A stretch of DNA of 64,000 nt from Umbelopsis ramanniana AG (Eukaryota; Mucoromycota; Umbelopsidomycetes; Umbelopsidales; Umbelopsidaceae): positions 1 to 64,000 of the forward strand of contig NW_026252156.1 of assembly GCF_025399195.1 (NCBI RefSeq), given 5' to 3'. This document shows positions 10,842 through 22,687 of this stretch, piece by piece (position 1 is the first letter of the stretch; every line of letters begins with the position of its first letter). The notes under the pieces were generated by a model, which was not told the DNA's origin, made no database searches, and was given only the letters and a program-made list of their open reading frames with translations. Made by a program: the position numbers and the translations under genes.

Positions 10842-12846
10842 ATGGATTCTCTACTCAGTGTCCCGATGTTTGCTGATATTGACCTCGACGAAGAACCCAT
10901 CGATAGTAAGTGACCGAATGATTGGAGGGAGAGTTTCTATATGCCCCATTCAATAGCGAATGACTTTACCCATGACTACCATTCTAATTCCCTCAACCCT
11001 TGCAGAGTCTGACTTCATGGTTCGCACTCTTCCAAGTCCGCCAATTTCAGATACCGGATTATCCGAGGACGAAAACTCACCAATATCAGACGACAGCGAC
11101 AAGACGTCTGAAATAGAAGTCAGTAAGATGGATGGTGATAAATGCAAGCAAATCGCAAATCATCCTCGCTACTCTTTTTATGATTTACCGAAAGAGCTAA
11201 GAATTCGAATTCTGCAATTGTTGACAGTGACTGATTTAATGAAGGCAGCCATGGTGAGCTCTTTTGCAATAATTAAAATATTCTAAGCTGTTTTTCTCAT
11301 CGTACTTCATATTCTAGGTCTGTCATGATTGGAAGAATTTGGCTTTTGATGGATCATTGTGGAATAACATTGATGTCACACCATACTACAAGAATATAAC
11401 GACGGAACAATTACTAGCACTAGGTGTTGCTGCTGGAGGGTTCCTGAAGATAGCGAATTTTAGGTAACATAAAAGCATGATCATTTGTGTACTATCTACT
11501 AGATACTTGACAGCTGATCACGAGCGTACATTTGGTCACATAGAGGTTGCATACAACTTACTGGTCACTCCTTAAGAACACTGGCTGAATGCTGTCCAAA
11601 TGTAGAAGTACTTCAGTTAAATGGTTGCCGCACGGTTTCGACTCCAAGCATCGCATGTTTTGTAAGCCAAGCAAACCGATTACAAGTATTAGATGTTTCC
11701 GGTCTGGACTCCATCAAGAATCATACACTTCAAGCAGTAGCGAGCTCTTGCCCAATGCTTCGAAAATTAAATGTTGCATGGTGTCGCAATATCAATGCTG
11801 ACGGAATACACGCCATCGTTCAGGGTTGCAAACGCTTAGAATATCTGAAAATGAACGGATGTAGTCAACTAGACGATGTAACCATGACTGCTATTGGAGA
11901 GAACCTAGTTGATCTGAATAGGCTGTGTTTAGCGTCATGTAGCGATATCAAAGATGCCGCCATGTTATCGTTTTTGTCGGCCTCGCATGGAAAATTGACC
12001 CACTTGAACATATCCAATTGCTCAAAGTTAACGGATCTCCTTGCTCGCAGCATGACAAAGCATTGTCCACGACTGACGCATCTGGAATTAGCATGCTGCT
12101 CTTTGTTTACAGATGAAGGGCTTACTCACATGATATCACGACTAACAGGACTAGTCAATTTGGATCTTGAAGATGTCCACCAAATTACGGATATCTCTGT
12201 CCGAGAAATTGCAGCTCATCAAAAAAATCTTCGAAGACTTTGCCTCTCAGGATGTTTACAGATAACAGACTCAGCTATCACAAATCTCATCCTCGAAGGA
12301 GAGTGCGCTGATTCACTGGAGCAGCTGGAACTGGCTAACTGCAGCTTAATCACCGATCGAGCGTTGACCACCATTGCAACGCATCTGGCCACAAAAGACC
12401 TCTCCTCGCTTCAATCTCCAATAATGGATAGCACATCTGTATTCTCGACCTCCCCTCCCTTTCGGCAAGGCACTATGTCTTCTTGCTTTACGTACTCTTC
12501 TAATGAATCCTTCGATCCTACTCTTGGTAGAAAGAAGCGGCAACTCAGTGTGGAAGTACTAGACTGTAATAATATTACAGAGAGTGGAGTACGCAATGCT
12601 CTTGATCAAGCGGCTCCACTGCTGGAAATCAAAAGTTTCTACTCCTGGAACGACAACCGTAGAAGAGCCCAAGCAGATGCAGAAGCGAATAACACTCCAA
12701 ATGCAGTTGACCTTACAGGTTTAAGGGTTAACGTTCGCCGCATCCGCTATTATCCATTAACTAGAACCAGACGACGACGAGGAAACCAACGGGAAGTCAA
12801 TACCACTACCAATGGTCGTTCCGGTTCCAGCTGTATTATCTCCTAA
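10842..12846 (+). CDS. F-box/LRR protein with C-terminal CaaX box
   Basis: Substrate receptor of an SCF ubiquitin ligase, of the FBXL2/FBXL20 and yeast Grr1 type. The first exon codes MDSLLSVPMFADIDLDEEPID; the join at about 10901/11006 gives IDKSDFM. The F-box is YSFYDLPKELRIRILQLL, continuing across an intron into VCHDWKNLAFDGSLWNNI. From about 11540 to 12400 at least nine leucine-rich repeats of the cysteine-containing type are visible, for example LRKLNVAWCRNINADGI and LTHLELACCSLFTDEGL. A Ser/Thr-rich insert at 12400-12540 interrupts before a last repeat. The protein ends in a basic, Ser-rich tail and CIIS, a CaaX prenylation signal; the final serine favours farnesylation. Membrane attachment is inferred from animal FBXL2, which is also prenylated. 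Confidence 0.85.
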
Positions 12847-13169
12847 ACGTGGATTTGGATTATTGTATCAATCACGATGTATACTTCACAACATCATAGT
12901 ATTTCTGCCTCTTTTGTTTATATTTTTATATTCAGCACCCAGTACCGACATCTTAAAAGTGATGCGACAACCTGCTTCATTTTCATTATGTAAGGCATTG
13001 TGCTATGCTCCATATACGTAAAGTCCCAACCTGTCTATATAAACTTTGTTGAACAAAGGTCACTATTGCAATTTTCAATTTATCGCCTATTGCTTCGGTT
13101 TTTGTGCACAAAGGAGGTCGTCGGATTTCGGCACCTAAAACTTTCCCTTTTTATCCCTCAAGATTCTCT
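12847..13169. other. intergenic region
   Basis: 3' end of the F-box gene and promoter of the next gene. The frame containing the next CDS is open back to an ATG at 13104, so a 22-residue N-terminal extension is possible. Nothing else is recognised. Confidence 0.4.
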
Positions 13170-13952
13170 ATGACATCCCACGATCCGACAGGAGACAGCA
13201 TTAAATCTTGGCTACATTCCCAAGCCCCGCAAGAGTTAAGCCTTTCTCAGTTTCAGTCTTATTTTCCGGCGGAATATAGGTATTCCTTTGAAATGGCGGA
13301 TCTTCAAGCCGTTTGCACGCATGCACTAACTTGACACCCCAACAGGGAACGCGCCCAAGTTAAAGATCTTTGGATGGACTACCGCGCACATCATAACCAC
13401 GTAATAAAAGTAGTGGATAATGAACTGCAAGAGGAGATGAACGAACGCCAAATCATCCGCAATGATGTATGTCTATATCATTACTTATCGAGAATCGAAC
13501 ACAACTACAAACTAATTTTATCTTCATGAAGTCCCAAGAAAATTTTGATGACCTGACTACCGCCCTTGCCAACCTTGCTGAAGCAGAGCGTGAATTGGAT
13601 AGATTGAACAACGACGTTGAGCGAGACATTCTTGAATGCGAAGCTCTGATAGCAATGTAATTGTGCATTTAGTGTCAAGCTCCAGTACAAGTTTCGGATT
13701 CTCACTTTGCCCCTTTGTAACTTCACATTTGGTATAGGAAACAGCGAGAAGTATTTAATCTTTCGGACCGAGAAACAAACGATGAATTGAAAGAAGAGCT
13801 TGCCGGTGTATCCAGTAAATTAAAGGTAAGGACGTGAGCGCAATTCAGCAGCTGGATTCTCAGGCTGCTTGCCATTGGAGAAGCATAAGGAATTCACATT
13901 GATACCGAGTCTTTTTAAACAGGAATTACGATTATTGTGCGATCGCCAATAG
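13170..13952 (+). CDS. probable Cnl2/Nkp2-family kinetochore protein
   Basis: Small four- or five-exon gene. It opens with MTSHDPTGDSIKSWLHSQ and LSLSQFQSYFPAEYR, then RERAQVKDLWMDYRAHHNH, a short helix-FP-helix pattern resembling Cnl2/Nkp2 subunits of the yeast inner kinetochore (CCAN). The rest is coiled coil: SQENFDDLTTALANLAEAER, LDRLNNDVERDILECEALIA, KQREVFNLSDRETNDELKEE. The last exon appears to be ELRLLCDRQ after an intron at about 13826-13922; without it the frame ends a few codons later at about 13832. An alternative ATG lies at 13104. Family assignment rests on pattern and length only. Confidence 0.55.
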
Positions 13953-14719
13953 TTGGCAAAAAACATCTTATGTCCGGCAATCATGATATTTGAATCGCAT
14001 TGGATCATAGTCAGACATAAATGGGATGACTCTGTGTGGTTGTGGTCGCGGTTTGTACGGCAAAGCAAATACCAATATTAATGCGGTGGAGACATGTTAA
14101 GAGATGTGATATTAATATAGCAATACCCCGGCGAAGCAGATTATAGTTGAGAGTGCGTTGAATAATATCAATAGTGCGGCAGTTAGTAAAACTTTGTAAT
14201 CTACTGAAAATGGATAACCATACGGGCATTCCTCTCGCCTACATGGGCTTTCGCCGTGTACATACACCATTGCTATCATGCCTTAATGATACCTAGATAA
14301 TAACAAAATAAACTCTATTTCAAATTGCATCGAGTATTTTTAATCAGGCTCTTCACGGCATGACTTCACGAACTGATCCAGCTATTCCTCTTATTTACCC
14401 TATTCGACCGGCCTGTTAATGCTTCCTACTCAAGTAGGAACGGTGTAATGCTCAAGCCATCTGACCGTCACACTGCCAAATTTGTGAGGTTATGGGTTCT
14501 GAGTCAAGTGCCTCGAATGCCACTTAAACTTACAGAAGCCCTGATTACTTACTTAAAAAATCGTTAATCAATCAACCTAATCAATTCTTACTGGAAAAGA
14601 GTTCATTGATTCTGGTGATTCCGCTTATCGACACTGTCAGTGGATTTCGACGCAATATAGCATCCCTGGTTATAAAATCTTCAATAGCAGACAGTGACTG
14701 CAACACAACGTCGTAATCT
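13953..14719. other. intergenic region, no gene seen
   Basis: About 770 bp with stops in all frames and no tRNA-like boxes. Several ORF-like stretches on the minus strand start with non-ATG codons and resemble nothing known. An in-frame TAA at 14714-14716 closes the frame just before the next gene. Confidence 0.45.
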
Positions 14720-16555
14720 ATGCAAGGCATCAATACAGGACGCGAAGCAGTATTACCATCAAAGTCGAAATCGGATAGTAGCATGCCCAACTCAGGTGAC
14801 AGCGCCGTCTCCCAACTTCTGGGCAAACTCGACGAGGTGAGTTCAGGGCAGGTGGCGCAGGATACAAGTTGCAGTGGTTGTCCCCGCATATAGCACTACA
14901 AGGCATTTCGATATTTGTATTGATAAGGATATCATCCTTTTTGTAGGCTGGACAGACTATAGCCAACCTTCGATCCATCCTCACCTTCAAAACCGCCGAA
15001 CTAAATGAGCTAGTTGGACAACTAGAATTAACGAACCAGGCTATCGAGAACGTCGAAACCACAACAGCCCACATCGAAATCATGTTGACAGAAATGGGCT
15101 TGGATACCATCGAGCATCATACCCGCGAAAGCATGCTTCTTACTGCTCAAGCCAGTTTAGATCATGCCCTCAAGTCAGCCAATACCATTTATGCGAATGA
15201 AAGCGAACACAACGGAGTGAAATTATCGAGACGGCGAAGTCTGGCAAGTAGTAGTAGCGGTGGCATTCATTCAGAAAATGGCGAAAAGAAGGAGAGAATG
15301 GTAAGGAATATAGAGAAGGTTGAATGATGATGGAGTGTTTTCCCGTATTAATGGGTTTCTTCGACAGACTTCAAGCTATGGTCCTTCTAAAATTCGGTAT
15401 AAGCCTGACTCCAAGCCAATATTAAGACAATTACATGAGGTCATCAGGCAACTTGGCTTGGACTCTGCAAAATTTTTCTCATGTATTGGATCGACTGGTA
15501 TGTCACTGAATGATGAAACGATGGATGGTATATATAATTTAGAAGCTATTCTCTTTAAGATGACGTGCAAAAATTGCAAAAGGCCTATGTTGATCTTGAA
15601 ATTGCCAAAACCATTTCACTTGCTGCGAAAACCAATATGAAACGCCGCACAATTATGCTGAGGCGCGCAAGAAGGCGAGATAATTTAGAAGAGATTGATA
15701 TTGTAAGGCAGTTTCTTTATGGCACCGGGCAAAATGAAAGAGGAAATGAGTGACATACTAACACGATATGCTCCCTGCAGCTAGGACTCAAAATCCGGGA
15801 AGCGGTTTCAATGTGGCAAGAGTACACTTATTCTGCCCCTTTACTAGTTGATGGAAAGGATATCTTGGACATCCTTGACCGTGAAGATGATTTAATATCG
15901 AAGAACGTGAGTGCCCTACTTTTATGTGATTGGGTTATGTAGGGTCGTGTGCTAAGATTTTTTTTTTTTTTTTCATTTTGATTTTCGGTACCAGCTACCC
16001 GTGTATAAAAGAATGTCTATAGATATCAGCAATCGGAATTCTCCAACGCCAACCACATCAGGGACTACTCGAAGGCTGAAGGCAACTTCGTCCACGGGGT
16101 CCAACGGGTCCAATCCGAGCACACCTACTAAACTGACTTCGGCCGAGTTCGCAGCTGACACGCCTGATAACAACAGTTCAACACACCTTGCCTCGCCACA
16201 TAGATTTGCCACTATTTCTGGTGGGATGAAAAGCAAGACTCTTCATCGTCACTCTGCCGGTGCAACGGTGCGTCCCACCAGTATTGTAAAGCCTAGTATG
16301 ACCTCAGCTAGTACGATGTTACCACGTGCACCGCTCGTGATGAAATCGACGACGAACAACAACCCCACCATCAACATTAAGAAAGACGTTACTGAAGCAC
16401 CACGGCCAAGTGCCGCTGTCCAAAATGCAAACGGAGGCTCAGTAGAAAATGATGGCAGAAAAGAAAGTAAATTACAAAAGCCATCGTATATGGGACCAGG
16501 GTCTACGTTGAGACTACGATCGATGATGGCGAAACGCAACGCAACTAACATATAA
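14720..16555 (+). CDS. unrecognised helical and Ser/Thr-rich protein
   Basis: Six- or seven-exon gene with no family I can name. The N-terminal exon (MQGINTGREAVLPSKSKSDS) is followed by a strongly helical segment at 14948-15200: LRSILTFKTAELNELVGQLE, TNQAIENVETTTAHIEIML. An intron at about 15500-15559 joins GSTDDVQKLQKAYVDLEIAK. Further exons give LGLKIREAVSMWQEYTYS and a low-complexity Ser/Thr/Asn/Pro-rich tail at 16000-16555 ending MMAKRNATNI. The layout (helical N-terminus, disordered basic tail) suggests a scaffold or cytoskeleton-associated protein, but that is a guess. It lies in tandem 324 bp before the kinase gene. Confidence 0.6.
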
Positions 16556-16879
16556 ATATTATCCCAATAAATGTTATTATTTCAGAAAGAAGAGCGATCT
16601 CCTCACGTGGAAATGCGCAGGCATGATGATGGTGGTCGGATGACGGGCACGGTTGTGTTGAAATTGGCAGTCAGTGGTATGTTGTGAATTACAAAATTGG
16701 TAATTGGGAAGGGGAACCACTGCCGAGACGCCCATCGGTGTTTTTTCAACCATTGCAGTCGTGCAAACTCATGCTCACCTTTTCTTTCTTTTTTTATTTC
16801 TGGAGCATAGCATCTTTTGATTTTCTTCTACTTCTTTATCATCCCTATTCATTCCTTACAGCATAGCTTTCCCTTATTG
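16556..16879. other. intergenic region, possible extra kinase exon
   Basis: Upstream of the kinase gene. A short open stretch from ATG 16613 (MRRHDDGGRMTGTVVLKLAVSG) ends at a GTATGT donor at about 16677, but joining it to the next acceptor gives a stop, so it was not added. A pyrimidine-rich stretch runs from about 16770 to 16870. CACGTG occurs at 16604-16609. Confidence 0.4.
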
Positions 16880-18666
16880 ATGAGAAAATCAGCTTCAGAA
16901 ACAACCGATGCCCTTAGCCAGCGTCGCCTATCAGGTATCGTCATACCTAAACGACAGTCTTTAGGCGCGATACGACAGAACCAAGGCGAAGGTCGACTAT
17001 CGAGAGGTCCAGCCCGACGACAGACTGCCCCCGTCAAGGTATGTTGATCCTATACGCCCCCGATCACAAACGCCTCCGCTTTTTTATTTATTTTAAATAT
17101 TCGCTCATTTTCTCTTAGGTGTGGAGAGCACCAGGACACTGCGAAATACCTAATATTCTAGGAAATGCTTATCTTCGAACAACTGTGAACAAGGTTGTCC
17201 CAAAAGGACCACAGCCAATTCCAACGAAGAAATCTTTGCATTCTACGAGAGTGAGTAGACTTGCAAGTTGAAACGTTGCACCAACTTGATGTCCACCGCG
17301 TAATCAACACACTGACTTTTTTTTTTCTCTCTCTGTCCCGTGCAAAGCAGCCCCCATGGCTCAGTCCTTGTAAAAACGAAACGATACCTGAACTGCCTCC
17401 AGTATCAAAACAACGTCCAACATTCGATTTTGAAAAACGCATACGTAAAACCATTCCCAAGATAACGCTCAAAACGACCAATCCCCGATCGCTGTACACC
17501 AGCGAATTGGAAATTGGTACGGGGGTCAACGGCGCAGTAATACAGGCACGCTCCCGAGGAAATTCCGAAAGGCTGGCGATCAAGCGATGTCAGATTGATA
17601 TTGCGGATCAAGACTTCCGTATAGCCGTTTTACGAGAATTACGAATTATGGCCAGTGGGCACACCAATATTATTCAGCTGTGCGAACTTACCTTATGGCG
17701 AAGCGAATTATGGATTGGAATGGATCTGATGCGATGCTCAGTCTTTTCCGTTCTATGCCATCGTAACATCCCTGAAGAATTTGCCGTCTATATTGCTCGA
17801 GAGGTACTTTTTTTTTTTAAAAACCTACTCACTCAATGTCCGTCATATTGGCTTTTTTCTAAAAAGAAAAAAAATCCGCGAATGTTCTTTTCTTTCTTGT
17901 TTTTACGTAGGTTCTTCAAGGACTAATGTTCCTGCATTCTCACGGGTACATCCATAGAGATGTCAAGTGCGAAAATTTGTTATTGGGACAAAATGGAGAG
18001 GTCAAGCTCGGTAATTGTCCCGTACTCTTTGCATCATATTTATCTGTTAACAAAACATACATGACTAATGTAACGAATTTTCCTTTCTTATAGCCGACTT
18101 TGGCTTAACGGCAAACACTAGACATCTCAACAAAGAGCGTCTCGGTACTTCCAAGGTAGGTTTCAGTATGAGGTGTTTTGTTTGTTAAAGGCGGATGATC
18201 ATATCTAATTTTGACTATGCTATCTCCTCGATACTTACAGTGGATGGCTCCTGAAGTTATTCGTGAGTTTGCCTATGACGAAAAGATCGACTTGTGGTCG
18301 CTCGGGATTACCATCATTGAAATGATGGACCGAGTACCGCCACATTATGCTATTCGTGATGAACAAGAATTTTTCAACATCGCGCTGAGTGACCCAAGCC
18401 CCACATTTACTTACAGCTACCCAAGCATGTACATGCGTGGTTTAGTTGCGTGGCTTCTAGAGGAGAGTCCTCAAAGCCGACCAAATGCCCGGGATGTCAT
18501 TTTGGTATGTTGTGACAAATATTTTTCAATCTGGCTTTCAGGTAGACATATACATGCTAACCACTTAAACTTTCTGTAGGAAATCGACACTCACGTTCAG
18601 CATGGTCTACTCCATTCTTCCACCTCTGAAAAATTAGCTAGTTTCGTTGAACAAGTGTTGGCGTGA
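16880..18666 (+). CDS. STE20/PAK-like serine/threonine protein kinase
   Basis: Protein kinase of the STE20 group with an N-terminal basic region of about 130 residues ([19 protein letters not shown] onward) and at least five introns. Kinase motifs in order: glycine loop [16 protein letters not shown]-type LAIKRC, catalytic loop [15 protein letters not shown] motif ADFGLTA, activation segment and P+1 loop GTSKWMAPEVI, then [19 protein letters not shown]. The GTxxWMAPEV and SLGITxIEM blocks mark the STE20/PAK group. The glycine loop is loose and no CRIB (Cdc42-binding) motif was found in the N-terminal exons. The C-terminus is [13 protein letters not shown] with TGA at 18664. The 5' end is the weakest part of the model. 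Confidence 0.82.
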
Positions 18667-19189
18667 TAAGCTAATCATGATCCCTACCTTCCATGTGGTA
18701 CCTTTTTTGAATGGGCTGGCCCAACCGAGGTTTGTTTTTCTTTTGTCCTAATCAGCTTCCCTCACCGTATATGTCAGCACATTTACCTTCTTTTAATTGC
18801 CTTAGATCATGTTACCAAACAGCATTGTTGATGATGAGGCGGAAGCTGTTGTAAACTCCGTCAAATGGTTCCTTTTTGTTACAGCCAACCTCTTTTTTTG
18901 GCTTTTTGGCCATTTTATCAGCTCCATTTGTTGTACTACCAACCTCTCAGAGAAAATTCGACAACAAAGCTTTACAGACAAGATTTTTTTTTTACCTCAT
19001 GAAATTATCCCTTTTTCTCCAAACATCCCATTCATTCATTCACTTCATCATATCCACTTCACACCTCTTTATGTTCTTCGTGAACTTTCCCTCCATTGTA
19101 TGCTCTTCACTTCCTTCATTATGTGGACATATTGTATTTTCCTAAAACTGCGCATTGTCTCATGAAATATTTTGCTTAATCTTTTTCAG
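18667..19189. other. pyrimidine-rich intergenic region
   Basis: Long T-rich runs and hydrophobic open stretches without splice support. An ATG at 18809 opens about 20 acidic codons but cannot be joined in frame to the next exon. No gene is called. Confidence 0.4.
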
Positions 19190-19647
19190 ATGTTTACGTG
19201 TTTTATCTTGTTAATGGTGCTTTATATTGACATCTGATCGTTTTGCAGAGAAAATGCATTGAGAGCATGGATTGAAGACTTGTCTTCGCTTCCTAGTGAC
19301 TATCGGCGTTTGAAATGTATGCTAAGCCCAACATCGAAAACGTGCGATCTGAAAGGCAATGAGGTGGTATTTGGCAAAGTGACTTGGAAATTTATTCCTG
19401 AACGGCCTGCAGAAGCGACACCGAGCGACGCAAAGTTCAGTGGTAAATAAAGGAAATCAAAGCATTGAATTGTGATGTCATCTCGCCAGCATACGTTGGA
19501 AGCTGCCCTGATGTTGTCTTGCTTGCAGCTGCTGCTGGTCAGTACATTATAATTGACCCAAGGCGAAGCAGCGTGAAGCACTGCATGATTCGAGAGACGG
19601 TAAAGCAACAGGTTCTCAACTTGAAGAATCTAGAGAGCAGAAGCTAG
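19190..19647 (+). CDS. small unrecognised gene, 5' end uncertain
   Basis: Two exons are supported by frame. The first reads ENALRAWIEDLSSLPSDYRR and GNEVVFGKVTWKFIPERP; an intron at about 19441-19490 then joins FSAYVGSCPDVVLLAAAAGQ to YIIIDPRRSSVKHCMIRE, ending NLKNLESRS. The start at 19190 (ATG TTT AC joined across a 56-nt intron) is a proposal only; earlier exons are possible. The protein would be about 118 residues. I do not recognise the family. It converges with the minus-strand gene that ends at 19827. Confidence 0.4.
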
Positions 19648-19826
19648 GTCGGGTCTCGTGGTTGACATAACTGTCACAACGTATGCTTTAGAGAAAAAAC
19701 AATATAGGCCGACAGTGATTTGCCATGGTCGCTCAGATATACCAATCAATACTGTGTCTCATCGTTTTCATTTATGTCAAATGTTTATTTTTCTCATATC
19801 TTTTTATACAAAACTATTTATATCTT

Positions 19827-20812
19827 TTACCCTCGCTGTCCTCTCCGAGATATTGTCCTTTTAAGCGTTGTAATCATACGTGTCGTTGCTGAGTGACTTT
19901 GGTAAGGAGTGGGGCGTTTCGTTTCTATTGGTTCCATTAGTTCGGTTGCGGCGGGTGTCGGTGATAGCAGTGAGAGTGATGTCAAACTGGAAGTCCTAGG
20001 TGTCACGAGTAATTTGGGCAGTGGCTGAAATGTTGGCTCTGGCGGTGATGGGGATATTGGTGGTATGGAGAGCTTAAGTGAACTTGAGCAAGTGTCACTG
20101 GTAGCAGAGCTGTTGTTCCTTGACCTGGTGGTGGTTGTCGTAGTTATACTGTCTTCTCGTAGTGATTCTGAGCTGTCTTTCTCTCGTAAGGATGTTGTAT
20201 CAGGCGTAGTGAACAGGTTAGGATCTGGCTGCCTATTAAGTGGTTCAATATCTCGTAAGAGTTCCTTATGATCAACTAGGACCATTATGCTCTCCGGGCT
20301 GCCGAACCAGTCGTCCGCCCCACTCTCGACAAAGTTTCTCCATTTTGCGATTCTCTGCCGTAGCCTCTTGTTTTGTAATTGCGCAACAGACATGGTCCGT
20401 AATAGCTGGAGTCGTATATCATCTTCGGGTAGGGTGGGTCGACACCGGGATGCGTCGTTCAATAGCTCACAGAACTCGTTCACAATGTTTTCCAATCTGG
20501 AAAAGTTACTAGATAATATTTCTATAGATGATATGTGTGCTTGCTGTAGAACTTCAATCTGTGCGTCTCGCTACAGAAAAAAAATGATTCCACACGTTAG
20601 TTCTGTGCCCTGAAACTATAAATCTCCGCAGTCCACACCAGCCGCTCAAGCAGTTCTACCTCTCTGATGATTTGCCGCAAGCGCTCGTTTTCTTTATCTT
20701 GCACACTTGCATGATGGCTGATAGAAGTGCAAACAGACATCATAGAGTAAAGTAATAGTAAGGAGTTAAGAAAGAAGTGTAAAGGAATAAAAAAGGAATC
20801 AGACACGCCCAT
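19827..20812 (-). CDS. unrecognised coiled-coil protein with Ser/Thr-rich tail
   Basis: Two exons. Exon 1 codes a hydrophobic start and then DKENERLRQIIREVELLERL. Removing the 68-nt intron 20571-20638 keeps phase and continues the coil: RDAQIEVLQQAHISSIEIL, FSRLENIVNEFCELL, LRTMSVAQLQNKRLRQRIA and KWRNFVESGADDWFG. The last third is a Ser/Thr/Pro-rich low-complexity tail ending TISRRGQRG. The first residues (MGVSDSFFIPLHFFLNSLLL) could be a signal anchor, or the true start may be a later methionine at about 20743. No family is recognised. Confidence 0.55.
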
Positions 20813-21040
20813 TTTAGGATCTGTTTTGAAACCACTCGGATGGACTGCCCCTCACATCCGCCGGTTTGTTGACCATCAAACACAGAACAAACAATTTATT
20901 CAAATATTTTAAACCGACTTTGGCAGAGGTGAGATGATATTAGTCCACCATAACACCGACAAAAAAAGTGATTCATCGGTTCGGTTTGACTTGTTAGTTA
21001 CTTTCTATCTTGTTCTAGTATTTTGTTCGGCAAACGTTGA

Positions 21041-22496
21041 TTATGCAAAGCTCAAATAATTACCGCGAGCGTTATCTAATTCTCCATGATACTCTAATGA
21101 CGAAAGATCCTTGTCTAGATTGGAGACAATATGTGACAATAAATCTGCGGCCTCCACATAGCCATGGTGTCCAGCGTTCGGAAGCAAAAATACTTTGGTC
21201 TGAGGTAAAATATTCTTTTTTACCTCATTGGCATATCTAAAGTCTATCCAGTCGTGTTCGCCATAAACCATGTAAAGTGGCAAATCGTGCAGCTGGTGCA
21301 ATTGATCTTTAAGAGGTACATGCCATGCCTTTTTGTTTGACAAAGAAAATGAGAACGTGTAGGGTCTCAGCCGTTGGTGCATGCCACTAGTATTGTGCTT
21401 ACCATCGAACTATCCTTCGTGTGGCCCATTAATTTTGAAAATGCCATTTCTCCGGAGACCGATTGGGTTGCTAATTCGTAAATATAGCGTATTACCGTAT
21501 CATCCGAGTATCCAAAAGCTTGTACTGTTCTCACTCGCGAACGTGCAAGCATTTGAAGTACTCGGGATTTTGGCAACATTCCGAGAATGCGCTGTGGTGT
21601 TAATGTCCATATGGAAGTAAACAGTATACGTGAGCTTAAGGAGAAGATCTGGTCTGATGGAAATTGGAAACCTTTGAGACCAATTGGGCTAAGGAGCACC
21701 AGACGATCAAGTCTCTCCCTATGTTTTAGAGCATACGATGCCGACACAAATCCTAAACGTAAGAGTGTCAGGTAAGCCAGTAGCGGTATATTTCATCGTG
21801 CTTGTATACACTGCATACCGCCAAAAGAATGTCCAAGAAGTGTCATTTTCTCTATTCCCATTGCTTGCCGCCAGCTCTCCAAGCTATCTACAAAGTAAGA
21901 TTGAGCCTTGACAGCATCGTTTCCACAATATCTGTCTCTAGTGGACCTTCCCCAGCCAAGTAAATCAATCGCATGAACTGTGTAGTGCTTGATGGTAGAT
22001 AAAATGAGTACACTATGCCTCAAGTGACTAAAGTTATCAATACCAACCTTTGAGAGTTCGTCTATATTTCTTATCCATATGCCCTTACCACCACCGTCTG
22101 CATCATCGTCAGTTAAGGTTATTACACAAAGTTGGATGCCAGTAACAAAGAACGTGAAAAAGGTCATTTACATCCATGAACAAGCACCAAGTCAGGTTTC
22201 TTTTCGGTGGTATCAGAGTTTGTTGAAACACTACTAATATAGCATGGCTTGGACGTTTTTCTGCTCCAAGTAGGTTGAATTTCTGTCATTCGAGATTCAA
22301 GTGGCTGTTGAACGCAACGGAACATTGCTTTTTCAGCTACAGCAAGTGATTGCTGCTTTTTGCTTACTAGCTTCTGAGGAGCTACATGGCCACGACCAGA
22401 CAAATTGCGCCATATATCAGCATAAACCTCTAGAAGATTCTCGCTACCGATAGACCGGGTAGCCAAATGCGAGTTGACGCGAGTCCAAAATCGCAT
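21041..22496 (-). CDS. alpha/beta hydrolase, ABHD5/Cld1-Ict1 type
   Basis: Lipid hydrolase or acyltransferase of the CGI-58/ABHD4-5 and yeast Cld1/Ict1 group, acting on phospholipids such as cardiolipin or lysophosphatidic acid. Spliced motifs: LVLVHGYGGGKGIWIRNIDE (oxyanion region, across an intron at about 22115-22171), VHAIDLLGWGRSTRDRY, and nucleophile GHSFGGFVSASYALKH, whose elbow is also split by an intron. The acid site is YMVYGEHDWIDFRYA and the histidine site LLPNAGHHGYVEA. The ATG at 22496 follows the frame; the open frame reaches 22532 only from a TTG, and an ATG at about 22588 belongs to another frame. The N-terminal 100 residues are poorly conserved and may include a targeting signal. 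Confidence 0.8.
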
Positions 22497-22687
22497 TGAG
22501 AGAAGTTGGATGCTACTTTGCCGCACGGACAAGGAAATGGCCCTTGACCTTTAATTTTGGGCGGTCCTTCAATGATTTGGTATAAGACATGCTGCCTGCC
22601 CCATTTATTGGATAATACTGTATATTGTATCGTAATTTATTGAAGATTATACAGAGGGAGTATCGTTAGGTGACAATTAAAGATAGC

